Shown piece by piece: positions 50,469 through 57,486 of a stretch of 64,000 nucleotides of DNA. Every line of letters starts with the position of its first letter. Position 1 is the stretch's first letter. The position numbers and the translations under genes were made by a program. The notes under the pieces were generated by a model. The model was not told the DNA's origin. It searched no databases and saw only the letters and a program-made list of their open reading frames with translations. The stretch spans positions 583,433-647,432 of the forward strand of contig DAOPQC010000003.1 of assembly GCA_035358815.1 (NCBI GenBank), read 5' to 3'. The DNA is from Thermoanaerobaculales bacterium (GTDB lineage Bacteria > Acidobacteriota > Thermoanaerobaculia > Thermoanaerobaculales > Sulfomarinibacteraceae).

Positions 50469-51214
50469 TCGTCTACGCGCTCGCCGTGGGGGCGGTGGTC
50501 GGCTCGTTCCTCAACGTGCTGATCTGGAGGGTGCCGCGGGGGATGTCGATCATCCGCCCCGGCTCGCACTGCCCGGCCTGCGGCGCCGCCATCCGCTGGT
50601 TCGACAACGTGCCGATCCTGTCGTGGCTCGCGCTGGGCGGCCGCTGCCGGCGCTGCCGGGGGAGGATCTCGCTGCGCTACCCGGTGGTCGAGGCCGCGGC
50701 CGGGCTGCTCGCGGTCGCTGCCCTGCTGCGCTACGGGCTCTCGCTGCCCGGTCTCGAGGCGCTCCTCTTCTCCTGGACCTCGCTCGCGCTCGGGCTGATC
50801 GACCTCGAGCACCAGATCCTGCCCGACGTGATGACCTACCCGGCGATCGCCTTCGGCCTCCTGTGCTCCATCCTGGGCGGGTTGACGACCTTCGCCGACG
50901 CGCTGCTCGGCATGCTCGCCGGCGCCGCCGTCCCGGCGCTGGTGATCGTGCTCTACAAGCTCGTGCGCGGGATCGAGGGGATGGGCTGGGGGGACGTCAA
51001 GTACCTGGCCGCGATCGGGGCGGTGGTCGGCCTGCGCGACTGCCTGTGGGTGCTGGTGGTGGCGGCCGTGCTCGGGGCGCTGGTCGGCCTGGCCCTGATC
51101 CTCGCCGGCCGCGGCAGCGGCCGCACGCCGCTGCCCTTCGGGAGCTTCCTCGCGCTGGCCGTGATCGTCTGGCTCTACCTGCCGGCCGGCTGGCTGCCGC
51201 CGCTGCTGCGGTAG
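50441..51214 (+). CDS. Type IV prepilin peptidase / N-methyltransferase
   Basis: 257 aa, about seven membrane segments. Two Cys pairs of the zinc loop in CPACGAAIRWFDNVP and CRRCRG, and the two catalytic aspartates in GLIDLEHQILPD (about 118) and GMGWGDVKYLA (about 183), identify a bifunctional PilD/GspO enzyme. It cleaves the leader of prepilins such as the one at 28025 and methylates the new N-terminus in the inner membrane. ATG at 50441 after GGAGCAGGAGGAG, inside the end of the GT4 gene. Its 3' end overlaps the opposite-strand selA by 40 bp. Confidence 0.93.
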   Translation: MASWPQPLVIVYALAVGAVVGSFLNVLIWRVPRGMSIIRPGSHCPACGAAIRWFDNVPILSWLALGGRCRRCRGRISLRYPVVEAAAGLLAVAALLRYGLSLPGLEALLFSWTSLALGLIDLEHQILPDVMTYPAIAFGLLCSILGGLTTFADALLGMLAGAAVPALVIVLYKLVRGIEGMGWGDVKYLAAIGAVVGLRDCLWVLVVAAVLGALVGLALILAGRGSGRTPLPFGSFLALAVIVWLYLPAGWLPPLLR

Positions 51215-52563
51215 GCGGCGGCGATCGCCGCCTCGAGATCGCCGTCCTGGCGCGGCAGCACGGCGCGCAGGTCGAGCACCACCGCGTCGTCCTCGATCCG
51301 GCCGATCACCGGCGGCGAGCCGAGGCGCAGCGCGTCGAGCAGCCGTTGGCCGCCGTCCAGCGTGAGGCCCCAGCTCGGCAGCGTCTGCTCCGGGGTGGTG
51401 CCGCCGCCGAGCGCGGCCCGGGTGGCACGCCCCCGCGCCGGCACGCCCTGGCCGCGCAGCCGCCGGGCGATCCGCCGGGCGCGCCGGGCCAGGGCCTCGA
51501 CCGCGGCGGCCAGCATCGCGTAGAGGGGGATCAGCTCGAGGTGGCCGCTCTGGTGGGCGCGCAGCACCTGGTCCATCACGACCAGCGCCGTCTTGTCGGG
51601 CCGCAGGGCGCGGTACAGCGGGTGGGCGCCGAGCGGCTCGACCCACTGCCGGCGCCCGACGATGATCCCGGCCTGGGGGCCGCCGAGCAGCTTGTCGCCG
51701 GAGAAGCAGACGATGTCGGCGCCGGCCGCCAGCAGCTCGGCGACCGTCGGCTCGCCGCCGAGGCCCCAACGCCGCAGGTCATGGAGGTTGCCCGAGCCCT
51801 GGTCGACGATCATCGGCAGGCCGAAGCCGTGGGCGAGGCCCGAGATCTCGGCGACCGCCGGCTCGTCGGTGAAGCCGACGATCCGGAAGTTGGAGCGGTG
51901 GGCCGACAGGATGGCGGCGGTGTCGCTCGTTATCGCCCGCTGGTAGTCCGCGAGGTGGGTGCGGTTGGTGCAGCCGACCTCGACCAGCCGGCAGCCGGAG
52001 GCTGCCATCACCTCGGGCAGGCGGAACGAGCCGCCGATCTCGATCAGCTGGCCGCGGGACACGATCACCTCGCGCCCGCGCGCGACCGCGCCCAGGATCA
52101 GCAGCAGCGCGGCCGCGTTGTTGTTGACCATGACCGCGCTCTCGGCGCCGCACAGGCGGGCCAGGCGCTCGGCAAGCGGCGCCAGGCGCTGGCCGCGCGC
52201 GCCGGCGGCGATGTCGTACTCCAGGGCAAGGTATGATGCTAGCGATCGCGGCGGGCCCTCCGGGAGCGGGGCACGGCCGAGGTTGGTGTGGATCAGGACG
52301 CCGGTCGCGTTGACCACCTCCGGGTAGGCGGGCCGGGCCCAGCCCTCCACGACCACGAGCGCCTCGGCCGCGAGCGAGGCACAGGCCCGGTCGATCGCGT
52401 CCGGGTCGAGCACGCCCTCCGAGATCCGATGGCGGAGGCCGTCGATCGCGACGCGGCAGGCCTCCATGACGGCCTCACGGCCGTGGCAGGTGACCGCCTC
52501 GCGAAGCTCCGGGCGGTCGAGGAGACGATGAACGGCGGGGATGCGACGAAGCGCGGCCTGCAC
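51175..52563 (-). CDS. selA: L-seryl-tRNA(Sec) selenium transferase (selenocysteine synthase)
   Basis: 462 aa. PLP enzyme converting Ser-tRNA(Sec) to Sec-tRNA(Sec) with selenophosphate. RRIPAVHRLL start, TNLGRAPLP, VNNNAAALLLIL, SRGQLIEIGGSFRLPEVMAASGC and the lysine motif FSGDKLLGGPQAGIIVG (about 290-306) are the SelA signature. Start GTG at 52563 lies 7 nt after an extended -10 on the same strand and has no ribosome binding site. Its presence implies that the organism makes selenoproteins. No selB, selD or tRNA-Sec is in the window, although selA is often next to selB. Confidence 0.95.
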   Translation of the reverse strand: MQAALRRIPAVHRLLDRPELREAVTCHGREAVMEACRVAIDGLRHRISEGVLDPDAIDRACASLAAEALVVVEGWARPAYPEVVNATGVLIHTNLGRAPLPEGPPRSLASYLALEYDIAAGARGQRLAPLAERLARLCGAESAVMVNNNAAALLLILGAVARGREVIVSRGQLIEIGGSFRLPEVMAASGCRLVEVGCTNRTHLADYQRAITSDTAAILSAHRSNFRIVGFTDEPAVAEISGLAHGFGLPMIVDQGSGNLHDLRRWGLGGEPTVAELLAAGADIVCFSGDKLLGGPQAGIIVGRRQWVEPLGAHPLYRALRPDKTALVVMDQVLRAHQSGHLELIPLYAMLAAAVEALARRARRIARRLRGQGVPARGRATRAALGGGTTPEQTLPSWGLTLDGGQRLLDALRLGSPPVIGRIEDDAVVLDLRAVLPRQDGDLEAAIAAAYRSSGGSQPAGR

Positions 52564-52570
52564 GGTGCGG

Positions 52571-52579
52571 ATTGTAGCA
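52571..52579 (-). promoter_or_regulatory. Extended -10 promoter of selA, leaderless spacing
   Basis: On the reverse strand TGC-TACAAT reads 52579 to 52571, followed by 7 nt and then the selA GTG. It is five of six to TATAAT plus the TGN extension. The opposite gene starts 26 nt away. Confidence 0.55.
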
Positions 52580-52589
52580 GGGGGTCTGG

Positions 52590-53153
52590 ATGAACCTCGG
52601 CGAGCAGCTCGCGATGGTCGAGCGCGCCATGCAGGCGCTGATCCGCGACTGGGAGCGGTTCTTCGCCGGCGACCTCCGGGTCCCGCCGAACGACGACGGC
52701 GACCGCCTCGGCCGGCGGCTCCGGCTGCTCGCCGAGAGCTCGGGCGGCAGCCGGGTCGAGCGCTTCCGGCTCGAGCAGCTGCAGCACCGGTTCCAGAGCT
52801 ACCTGCAGAACTGGGAGCGCATGCTGCGCGACCGCGAGGAGGGCCGGGGGCGGGTTGCGGGCGCGGCCCGGACCGCGGGCGCGGAGGCGCCGGTCTCGCC
52901 GGCAAACGCCGCCGCCCCGGGCGCCGTAGACGCTCAGGAGGCGATCTCCCTGTACGATCGCTATGTCGCGGCCAAGCGCGCGCTCGGTCTGGCGGTCGGC
53001 GTGGATCGCGCCGGGTTCGAGGCCCAGCTCGAGGCGCAGCGGCAGCGGCTGCTGCCGAAGCTCGGGGACGATGTGCAGTTCGAGGTGCTGGTCGAGGATG
53101 GCAAGGTCAGGCTCGCCGCGCGCGCGAACCGGGCGCGGCCGGGCCGGGAGTGA
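52590..53153 (+). CDS. Hypothetical protein, MXAN_5187 C-terminal-like
   Basis: 187 aa, no signal peptide. The first half (ERAMQALIRDWERFFAGDLRVPPNDD...RLRLLAESSGGSRVERFRLEQLQHRFQSYLQNWERML) is helical. After an Ala/Pro linker (about 90-118), the C-terminal domain SLYDRYVAAKRALGLAVGVDRAGFEAQLEAQRQRLLPKLGDD-QFEVLVEDGKV resembles, from memory, the C-terminal domain of MXAN_5187-type proteins of Myxococcota. Function unknown. ATG at 52590, 4 nt before the TPR protein gene, so co-expressed. Divergent from selA. Confidence 0.65.
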   Translation: MNLGEQLAMVERAMQALIRDWERFFAGDLRVPPNDDGDRLGRRLRLLAESSGGSRVERFRLEQLQHRFQSYLQNWERMLRDREEGRGRVAGAARTAGAEAPVSPANAAAPGAVDAQEAISLYDRYVAAKRALGLAVGVDRAGFEAQLEAQRQRLLPKLGDDVQFEVLVEDGKVRLAARANRARPGRE

Positions 53154-53157
53154 CGGC

Positions 53158-54153
53158 ATGAGGCGTGGGATTGCGACGCTGCTGACGGTCATGGCAGGCT
53201 GCTGGCTCGCCTTGGCGATCGACGCGACGGCCGCCGACCCGGAGTCGGCGGAGGCGAGGCCCCCGGTGTTCGTGCGCTGGCTGGTCCCGGGCGATCCCGG
53301 CGACGAGACGATCCGTGACTACTGGGAGCGCTCCGAGCGCGGGGAGCTGAGCCCGGCCGGCCTGGTCGACCTCGGCACCATGCTGTTCGAGCGCGGCTAC
53401 CCCAAGGACGCGCTCGAGATGTACCGCGAAGCGCTCCACCGCGACAAGACCCTCTACGAGGCGTGGCTCCGGATCGGCGTCGTCAAGCACCGGGCGCGCG
53501 AGTACGAGGACGCCAGGCGCGCCTACAAGAACTGCCTGGACCTGATGAGCGGCCACGGCTGGTGCAACTTCTACCTCGGCCTGCTCGAGGAGCAGACCGG
53601 CCATCCGAGCAAGGCGCTCGAGCACTTCGAAAAGGCGTACGAGCACGCGCCGTCGCTCAAGGACCCGAAGGTCAACCCCGAGGTGCTGCAGTCGAGGCTG
53701 CAGTTCGGGGCCGCGGTCAAGCAGGGCGGCGAGGACCGCTTCACCGAGTCGGCCCCGCTGTCCTTTCTCGAGCCGGCGCAGGTGCAGGAGGTGCGGCAGC
53801 AGTACCTGCCGACGCCGACCCCGACGCCGACCCCGACGGTGACGCCAAAGGTCACGCCGACGCCGGCGGCCGCCCGGGTGCGGCCGACCCCGCCCGCGAC
53901 CACGCGCAGCCGCCCCGCCGCAGCCGAGGAGGAGGGGGCGGCGGCCCCCACCCGGGCGCGTCCGCAGCGGCCGGTCGGGCCCGCGGTGCGCCCGACCGCG
54001 CCGCCCGTCGACTCCTCGTCGCCCTACGGCATCCGCAAGCCGAGCAGCTCGGGAGGTGGGACGACCGGCGGCGGTGTGCGCACGGTCTCGCCCGAGGCGT
54101 CGCTGCGGCCCTGGTGGCGCTCGATGCCGGAGTGGATCCTGAGGTTCGTATAG
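53158..54153 (+). CDS. Exported TPR protein with proline-threonine-rich C-terminus
   Basis: 331 aa. Signal peptide (GIATLLTVMAGCWLALAIDATAA, about 4-26), then TPRs (LVDLGTMLFERGYPKDALEMYREALHRDKTLYEAWLRIGVVKHRAREYEDARRAY; LGLLEEQTGHPSKALEHFEKAYEHAP). The tail has a TPTPTPTPTVTPKVTPTP run (about 222-240), then RPTPP-, basic- and Gly-rich low complexity, ending WWRSMPEWILRFV. The TPT run resembles surface-spanning linkers. Periplasmic or surface location is likely, function unknown. ATG at 53158, 4 nt after the preceding stop. Confidence 0.75.
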   Translation: MRRGIATLLTVMAGCWLALAIDATAADPESAEARPPVFVRWLVPGDPGDETIRDYWERSERGELSPAGLVDLGTMLFERGYPKDALEMYREALHRDKTLYEAWLRIGVVKHRAREYEDARRAYKNCLDLMSGHGWCNFYLGLLEEQTGHPSKALEHFEKAYEHAPSLKDPKVNPEVLQSRLQFGAAVKQGGEDRFTESAPLSFLEPAQVQEVRQQYLPTPTPTPTPTVTPKVTPTPAAARVRPTPPATTRSRPAAAEEEGAAAPTRARPQRPVGPAVRPTAPPVDSSSPYGIRKPSSSGGGTTGGGVRTVSPEASLRPWWRSMPEWILRFV

Positions 54154-54211
54154 CCGACCCGGCGCAAACTCTGAATCCTGGGTTTCCCGTCGGCACGTAG
54201 GGCGTCTCGTC

Positions 54212-54344
54212 GTTCCCGTTCCCGTGCCCGTCCCCGTTCCCGAAACGTCCAACCGGCGAGCCGGTTTTCCCGCTCGAATGTGGGAGATCTGCCGACTCCT
54301 TGGAGACCGCCATCGGGAGCGGGAACGGGAACGGGGACGGGAAC
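54212..54344. repeat. Dispersed element: inverted GGGAAC-type hexamer arms around a 73-bp core
   Basis: Left arm 54212-54241 is five GTTCCC-type hexamers (variants GTGCCC, GTCCCC). Right arm 54315-54344 is five GGGAAC-type hexamers (variants GGGAGC, GGGGAC). The core has a hairpin AACCGGC-GA-GCCGGTT (about 54249-54264). It lies between the TPR gene and tldD. The 272-bp gap otherwise shows TTGACA at 54375-54380 and the tldD -10 box TACCAT at 54415. Confidence 0.85.
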
Positions 54345-54414
54345 GGCAGCGCGAGCTGTCAGCGCCGGACGCGATTGACAGGACGTACCACGTCTCGGAC
54401 GGCGAGCGACCCGC

Positions 54415-54420
54415 TACCAT
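54415..54420 (+). promoter_or_regulatory. Candidate -10 box six bases before the tldD start
   Basis: TACCAT (54415-54420) followed by 6 nt and the ATG at 54427, the same spacing and hexamer as at 33270. A TTGACA at 54375-54380 is too far away (34-bp spacer) to be its -35. Confidence 0.35.
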
Positions 54421-54426
54421 GTCCCC

Positions 54427-55728
54427 ATGACGCTGCCGTCGACTGCGGACCCGCCCTTCGACCCCGGCTGGCTGGACACGCTCGCCGGCGCCTGTCGCAG
54501 CCTCTCCGCCTCCACCCCGCGCCTCCAGGACGTCTACCTCGAACGCCGCCTCGAGCTCCGGATGTCCACCCTGGCCGGCGCCTGCCACGCCGAGGAGAGC
54601 CGCAGCGACGGCGCGGCCGCGCGCTGGCGCTACCCGTCGCGCACCGCCTTCCACGCCCGGACCGGCACCTCGCAGCCGGCGCTCGAGGACCTGCTGTCCC
54701 GGCACGGCCGGCGGACCGACCTGCCGCGGCTGCGGCCGGCGGCGCCGGCCGAGCTCGAGCCGCCCGCGGGCTGGCGTGACTGGGCGCTGCGGACCCTGTC
54801 GAGCGCCCGCCGCGGCCACTGCACCGTCCGCTTCCTCGCCCGCCGCGCGGTGGTGGTGGGCCCCGAGCGGTGGGCCGCCGTGGCGTGCCCACCGCTGGTG
54901 CGGGTGGAGGTGGACGGCGAGTCGCCGTCGGCGCTGCTCGCGGTGTGGCAGCACCCGGATCTCGAGTCGTGGCTGTCCGAGCTGGTGGCGCCTCCTCCGG
55001 CGCGGCGCTGGCGGCCGGAGCCGGGCCTCAAGGTGCCGGTGCTGCTGCGGTCGGGCACCGCCGGGGTGCTGCTCCACGAGCTGATCGGCCACCTCGTGGA
55101 GTCGGACCTCGTGAGCTGTGGGGACTCGCCGCTGGCGGCGCTGGCCGGGGCCGCGGTCACCGCGCTGGCCCTCGACGTCGCCGACGACCCCCTGCGCCGC
55201 GATCTCCCGGGAGCGTTCAGCTGCGACGACGAGGGCGTGGCCGCGGCGGCTGTCCAGCTGGTGCGCGCCGGCCGCCTGGTCGGCTGGCTGTGCGATCGCG
55301 CGGGGGCCCGCCGTCTCCGCGCTGCCGACGGCCGCGGGCGGCGCGCGTCGTGGGCGAGGCCCCCGGTGCCGAGGCTGTCGAACCTGATCGTGGCGCCGGG
55401 GACGACCGACCCCGACGACATCCAACGCGAGCTGCGCGATGGCCTGCTGGTGACCCGCCTCGGCGGCGCCACGGTCGATCCGCTGTCGGGCCGGCTCGTG
55501 CTCCGCGTCGAGCGCGGCTGGGAGCTGCGCCAGGGCCGCCGCCGGCGGCCGCTCGAGCCGTTCGAGCTGACCGGCGGCGCCCTCGACGTTCTCGCCCACG
55601 TCGAGCCCGCGGTGGGCAATGACCCGTGCCCCGACTGGCGGCTCGGCTGGTGCGTCAAGGACGGGGTGCCGCTGCCGACCGGCTCCGAGGCGCCGACCCT
55701 GCTCGTCCACCATCTCGAGGTGCTGTGA
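54427..55728 (+). CDS. TldD-like metallopeptidase (U62 family)
   Basis: 433 aa. The motif LLHELIGHLVESD (about 216-228) is the HExxxH zinc site of TldD (usually HEAFGH). Further family features include GGATVDPLSGRLVLRVERGWEL (the G-T-- region) and LTGGALDVLAHVEPAVGND near the end. TldD and TldE form a heterodimer that trims unfolded peptides and matures some RiPPs such as microcin B17. Shorter than E. coli TldD (about 480 aa). Followed directly by the TldE-like gene. Confidence 0.85.
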   Translation: MTLPSTADPPFDPGWLDTLAGACRSLSASTPRLQDVYLERRLELRMSTLAGACHAEESRSDGAAARWRYPSRTAFHARTGTSQPALEDLLSRHGRRTDLPRLRPAAPAELEPPAGWRDWALRTLSSARRGHCTVRFLARRAVVVGPERWAAVACPPLVRVEVDGESPSALLAVWQHPDLESWLSELVAPPPARRWRPEPGLKVPVLLRSGTAGVLLHELIGHLVESDLVSCGDSPLAALAGAAVTALALDVADDPLRRDLPGAFSCDDEGVAAAAVQLVRAGRLVGWLCDRAGARRLRAADGRGRRASWARPPVPRLSNLIVAPGTTDPDDIQRELRDGLLVTRLGGATVDPLSGRLVLRVERGWELRQGRRRRPLEPFELTGGALDVLAHVEPAVGNDPCPDWRLGWCVKDGVPLPTGSEAPTLLVHHLEVL

Positions 55729-57090
55729 GTGAGCGCGCCGGCCGACTCCCGCCACCAGGAGCGCCTGCGCAGCGCCGCCGCCACCGCGCGCGACGTCCTT
55801 GCCCGCAGCGGCCCCTGCCGCTGGGAGGTGTTCACCAAGGCATCGGTGACCCGCGAGGTGGAGGTGGCGCCGGGTGAGCCACCGCGCGAGCTCGAGGCCG
55901 AGGAGATGGGGGTGGCCGTGCGCACCGTGCGCGGCGGCCGCGCCGGCTTCGCGGCCGCGTCCGGGCTCGAGGCCGATGCCGCGCGGCGGGCGATCGCCGG
56001 GGCGTGCGCGGTCGAGCAGGAGCTGCCCTTCGATCCGCTGCCGCCGCTGCGACTGCTGGCAGCCGCCGATGGCGGGCCGGTCCGGGGCCTGCCGCCGCGC
56101 GGCTGGGCGAGCCACGTCGGCGAGCAGCTGGAGACGGGGGTGGCCGCGATCTCCGGCGGCCGGCTGCGGCTGCGCCGCTGCCTGTTCCAGGAGGGCACGT
56201 TCTCGTGGCTGATGCAGACCGGCGAAGGCTTCGTGGCGGCCTTCGACGGCACCGCCTGCTCGCTGCTGACCGAGGTCCAGCCGGTGGCTGGCCGCGGCGG
56301 CGTCTGGCGCGAGTGGCACCACGTCGCCGATCCGTCCTCCCTCGATCCGGCGGCGTTGGCGCGGCGGATCGCGGACCGCGCGCTGCTGGTGCAGGGGCGG
56401 ATCGCCACCGGCTCGGGGCTGGTCAGCCTGATCCTGGCGCCGGAGGTGGCGGCGCGGCTGCTGACCGCGCTGTCGACACTGCTGGTGGTCTGCCGCGATC
56501 GCCGCGATCCCCTGCCGAAGCTGCTCGACTCGAGCGGCCGCCTCGCCTCCGACCCACTGACGCTGCTCGACGATCGGCTCGACCCGGAGGCGCCGATCGC
56601 CGGCCCGTGCGACGGCGAGGGCCTGCCGGCGGCGCGGACCCTGCTCCTCGAGCGCGGGATCCCCAGGCATCGGCTCGCCTCCTACCGCGACGCGCTGGCC
56701 TTCGGCGAGTCTCCGCGCGGCGGCGCCCTCCGGCTGTCCTACCGGGACTACCCGTCGACCGGGATCGCCAACCTGAGGGTGTCGACCGAGCACGGCCTGC
56801 CGCCGGCCGACCTGCTGCGTGACGCGGGCACCGCGCTCTACCTGCTGCGGCCGCTCGCCCCGGTCCTGGTCGACGTCGCCGCCGGCAGCTACCGGATCGT
56901 GGCCTCCGGGGTCTGGCTCGACAACGGCCGGGCGAGGGGGTGGCACCCGGTGGTGGAGCTGCGCGGGAGCCTGACCCGGCTGCTCGGGCGCATCGAGGCG
57001 GTCGGCACCGACCTGGCATGGTTCCAGGCCGAGCGGGGCGCGGTGGGGGCCCCGTCGCTGCTGATCGCGGGCCAGCCGGTGATGGGTTAG
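55729..57090 (+). CDS. TldE/PmbA-like protein
   Basis: 453 aa. Starts one base after the TldD-like stop (GTG at 55729). It shares the U62 fold (RWEVFTKASVTREVEV..., AVRTVRGGRAGFAAASGLEADAARRAI, LLLERGIPRHRLASYRDALAFGESPRGGALRLS) but has no HExxxH, as expected for the catalytically inert partner TldE/PmbA. The complex cleaves peptides in the cytoplasm. No obvious RiPP precursor gene is next to the pair, so the substrate is open. Divergence from E. coli sequences is large. Confidence 0.82.
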   Translation: MSAPADSRHQERLRSAAATARDVLARSGPCRWEVFTKASVTREVEVAPGEPPRELEAEEMGVAVRTVRGGRAGFAAASGLEADAARRAIAGACAVEQELPFDPLPPLRLLAAADGGPVRGLPPRGWASHVGEQLETGVAAISGGRLRLRRCLFQEGTFSWLMQTGEGFVAAFDGTACSLLTEVQPVAGRGGVWREWHHVADPSSLDPAALARRIADRALLVQGRIATGSGLVSLILAPEVAARLLTALSTLLVVCRDRRDPLPKLLDSSGRLASDPLTLLDDRLDPEAPIAGPCDGEGLPAARTLLLERGIPRHRLASYRDALAFGESPRGGALRLSYRDYPSTGIANLRVSTEHGLPPADLLRDAGTALYLLRPLAPVLVDVAAGSYRIVASGVWLDNGRARGWHPVVELRGSLTRLLGRIEAVGTDLAWFQAERGAVGAPSLLIAGQPVMG

Positions 57091-57114
57091 TCATCGCCAC
57101 TCGAGACTCCCGTC

Positions 57115-57355
57115 GTTCCCGTTCCCGTTCCCGTCCCCGCTCCCGAACGACGAGGCGACCACGAGGGAAGCGCGTCCTGCGGGCCTGCCATCTTTGGCGA
57201 TTTCGGGACGACGTTTCTCCTAAAGAAGTGCTCGAGACCTGAAATCGCCAAAGGTGGCTCCCTCGGGGAGCGCCTTCAAAGAATCGGCGCGAAGCGTTCT
57301 CGAGAACGGAGCAACGAGCGGGAACGGGAACGGGGACGGGTACGGGAACGGGTAC
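57115..57355. repeat. Dispersed element with both hexamer arms and a palindromic core
   Basis: Left arm 57115-57144 (five GTTCCC-type hexamers) and right arm 57320-57355 (six GGGAAC-type, with GGGGAC and GGGTAC). The core holds the perfect palindrome TTTGGCGATTTC (57193-57204) / GAAATCGCCAAA (57241-57252), extended by TGCCA-type flanks to about 21 bp (57187-57207 / 57238-57258). The flanks CGCGTCCTGCGGGC and CTCGGGGAGCGCCTT match the element at 14265. The whole 57091-57486 gap has no gene; 57361-57400 is a degenerate copy of the AGATCCTAG-type repeat. Confidence 0.88.
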
Positions 57356-57486
57356 GGGGGGCTATTCCCCATGCCCCAGCCCCTCTCCCCTGGTCGGGCG
57401 GGCGGGTGGGCTTTGGCGTAGAATGGCACTCCAGTCCGATCACGGGACCGCTGACAGGACACTCGCAGGGAAGGGGGAGACGACGC

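Noticed and set aside
54375..54380. TTGACA as the -35 of the tldD promoter
   Set aside because: The spacer to TACCAT would be 34 bp, twice the functional distance.
53107..56946. A 1279-codon reverse-strand open frame
   Set aside because: It runs opposite the TPR, TldD and TldE genes and straight through an intergenic repeat element. Composition is typical of antisense frames in GC-rich DNA, with no domain.
57115..57355. Hexamer repeats considered as a CRISPR array
   Set aside because: Units are 6 bp, inverted rather than direct, with no spacers of regular length and no cas genes.
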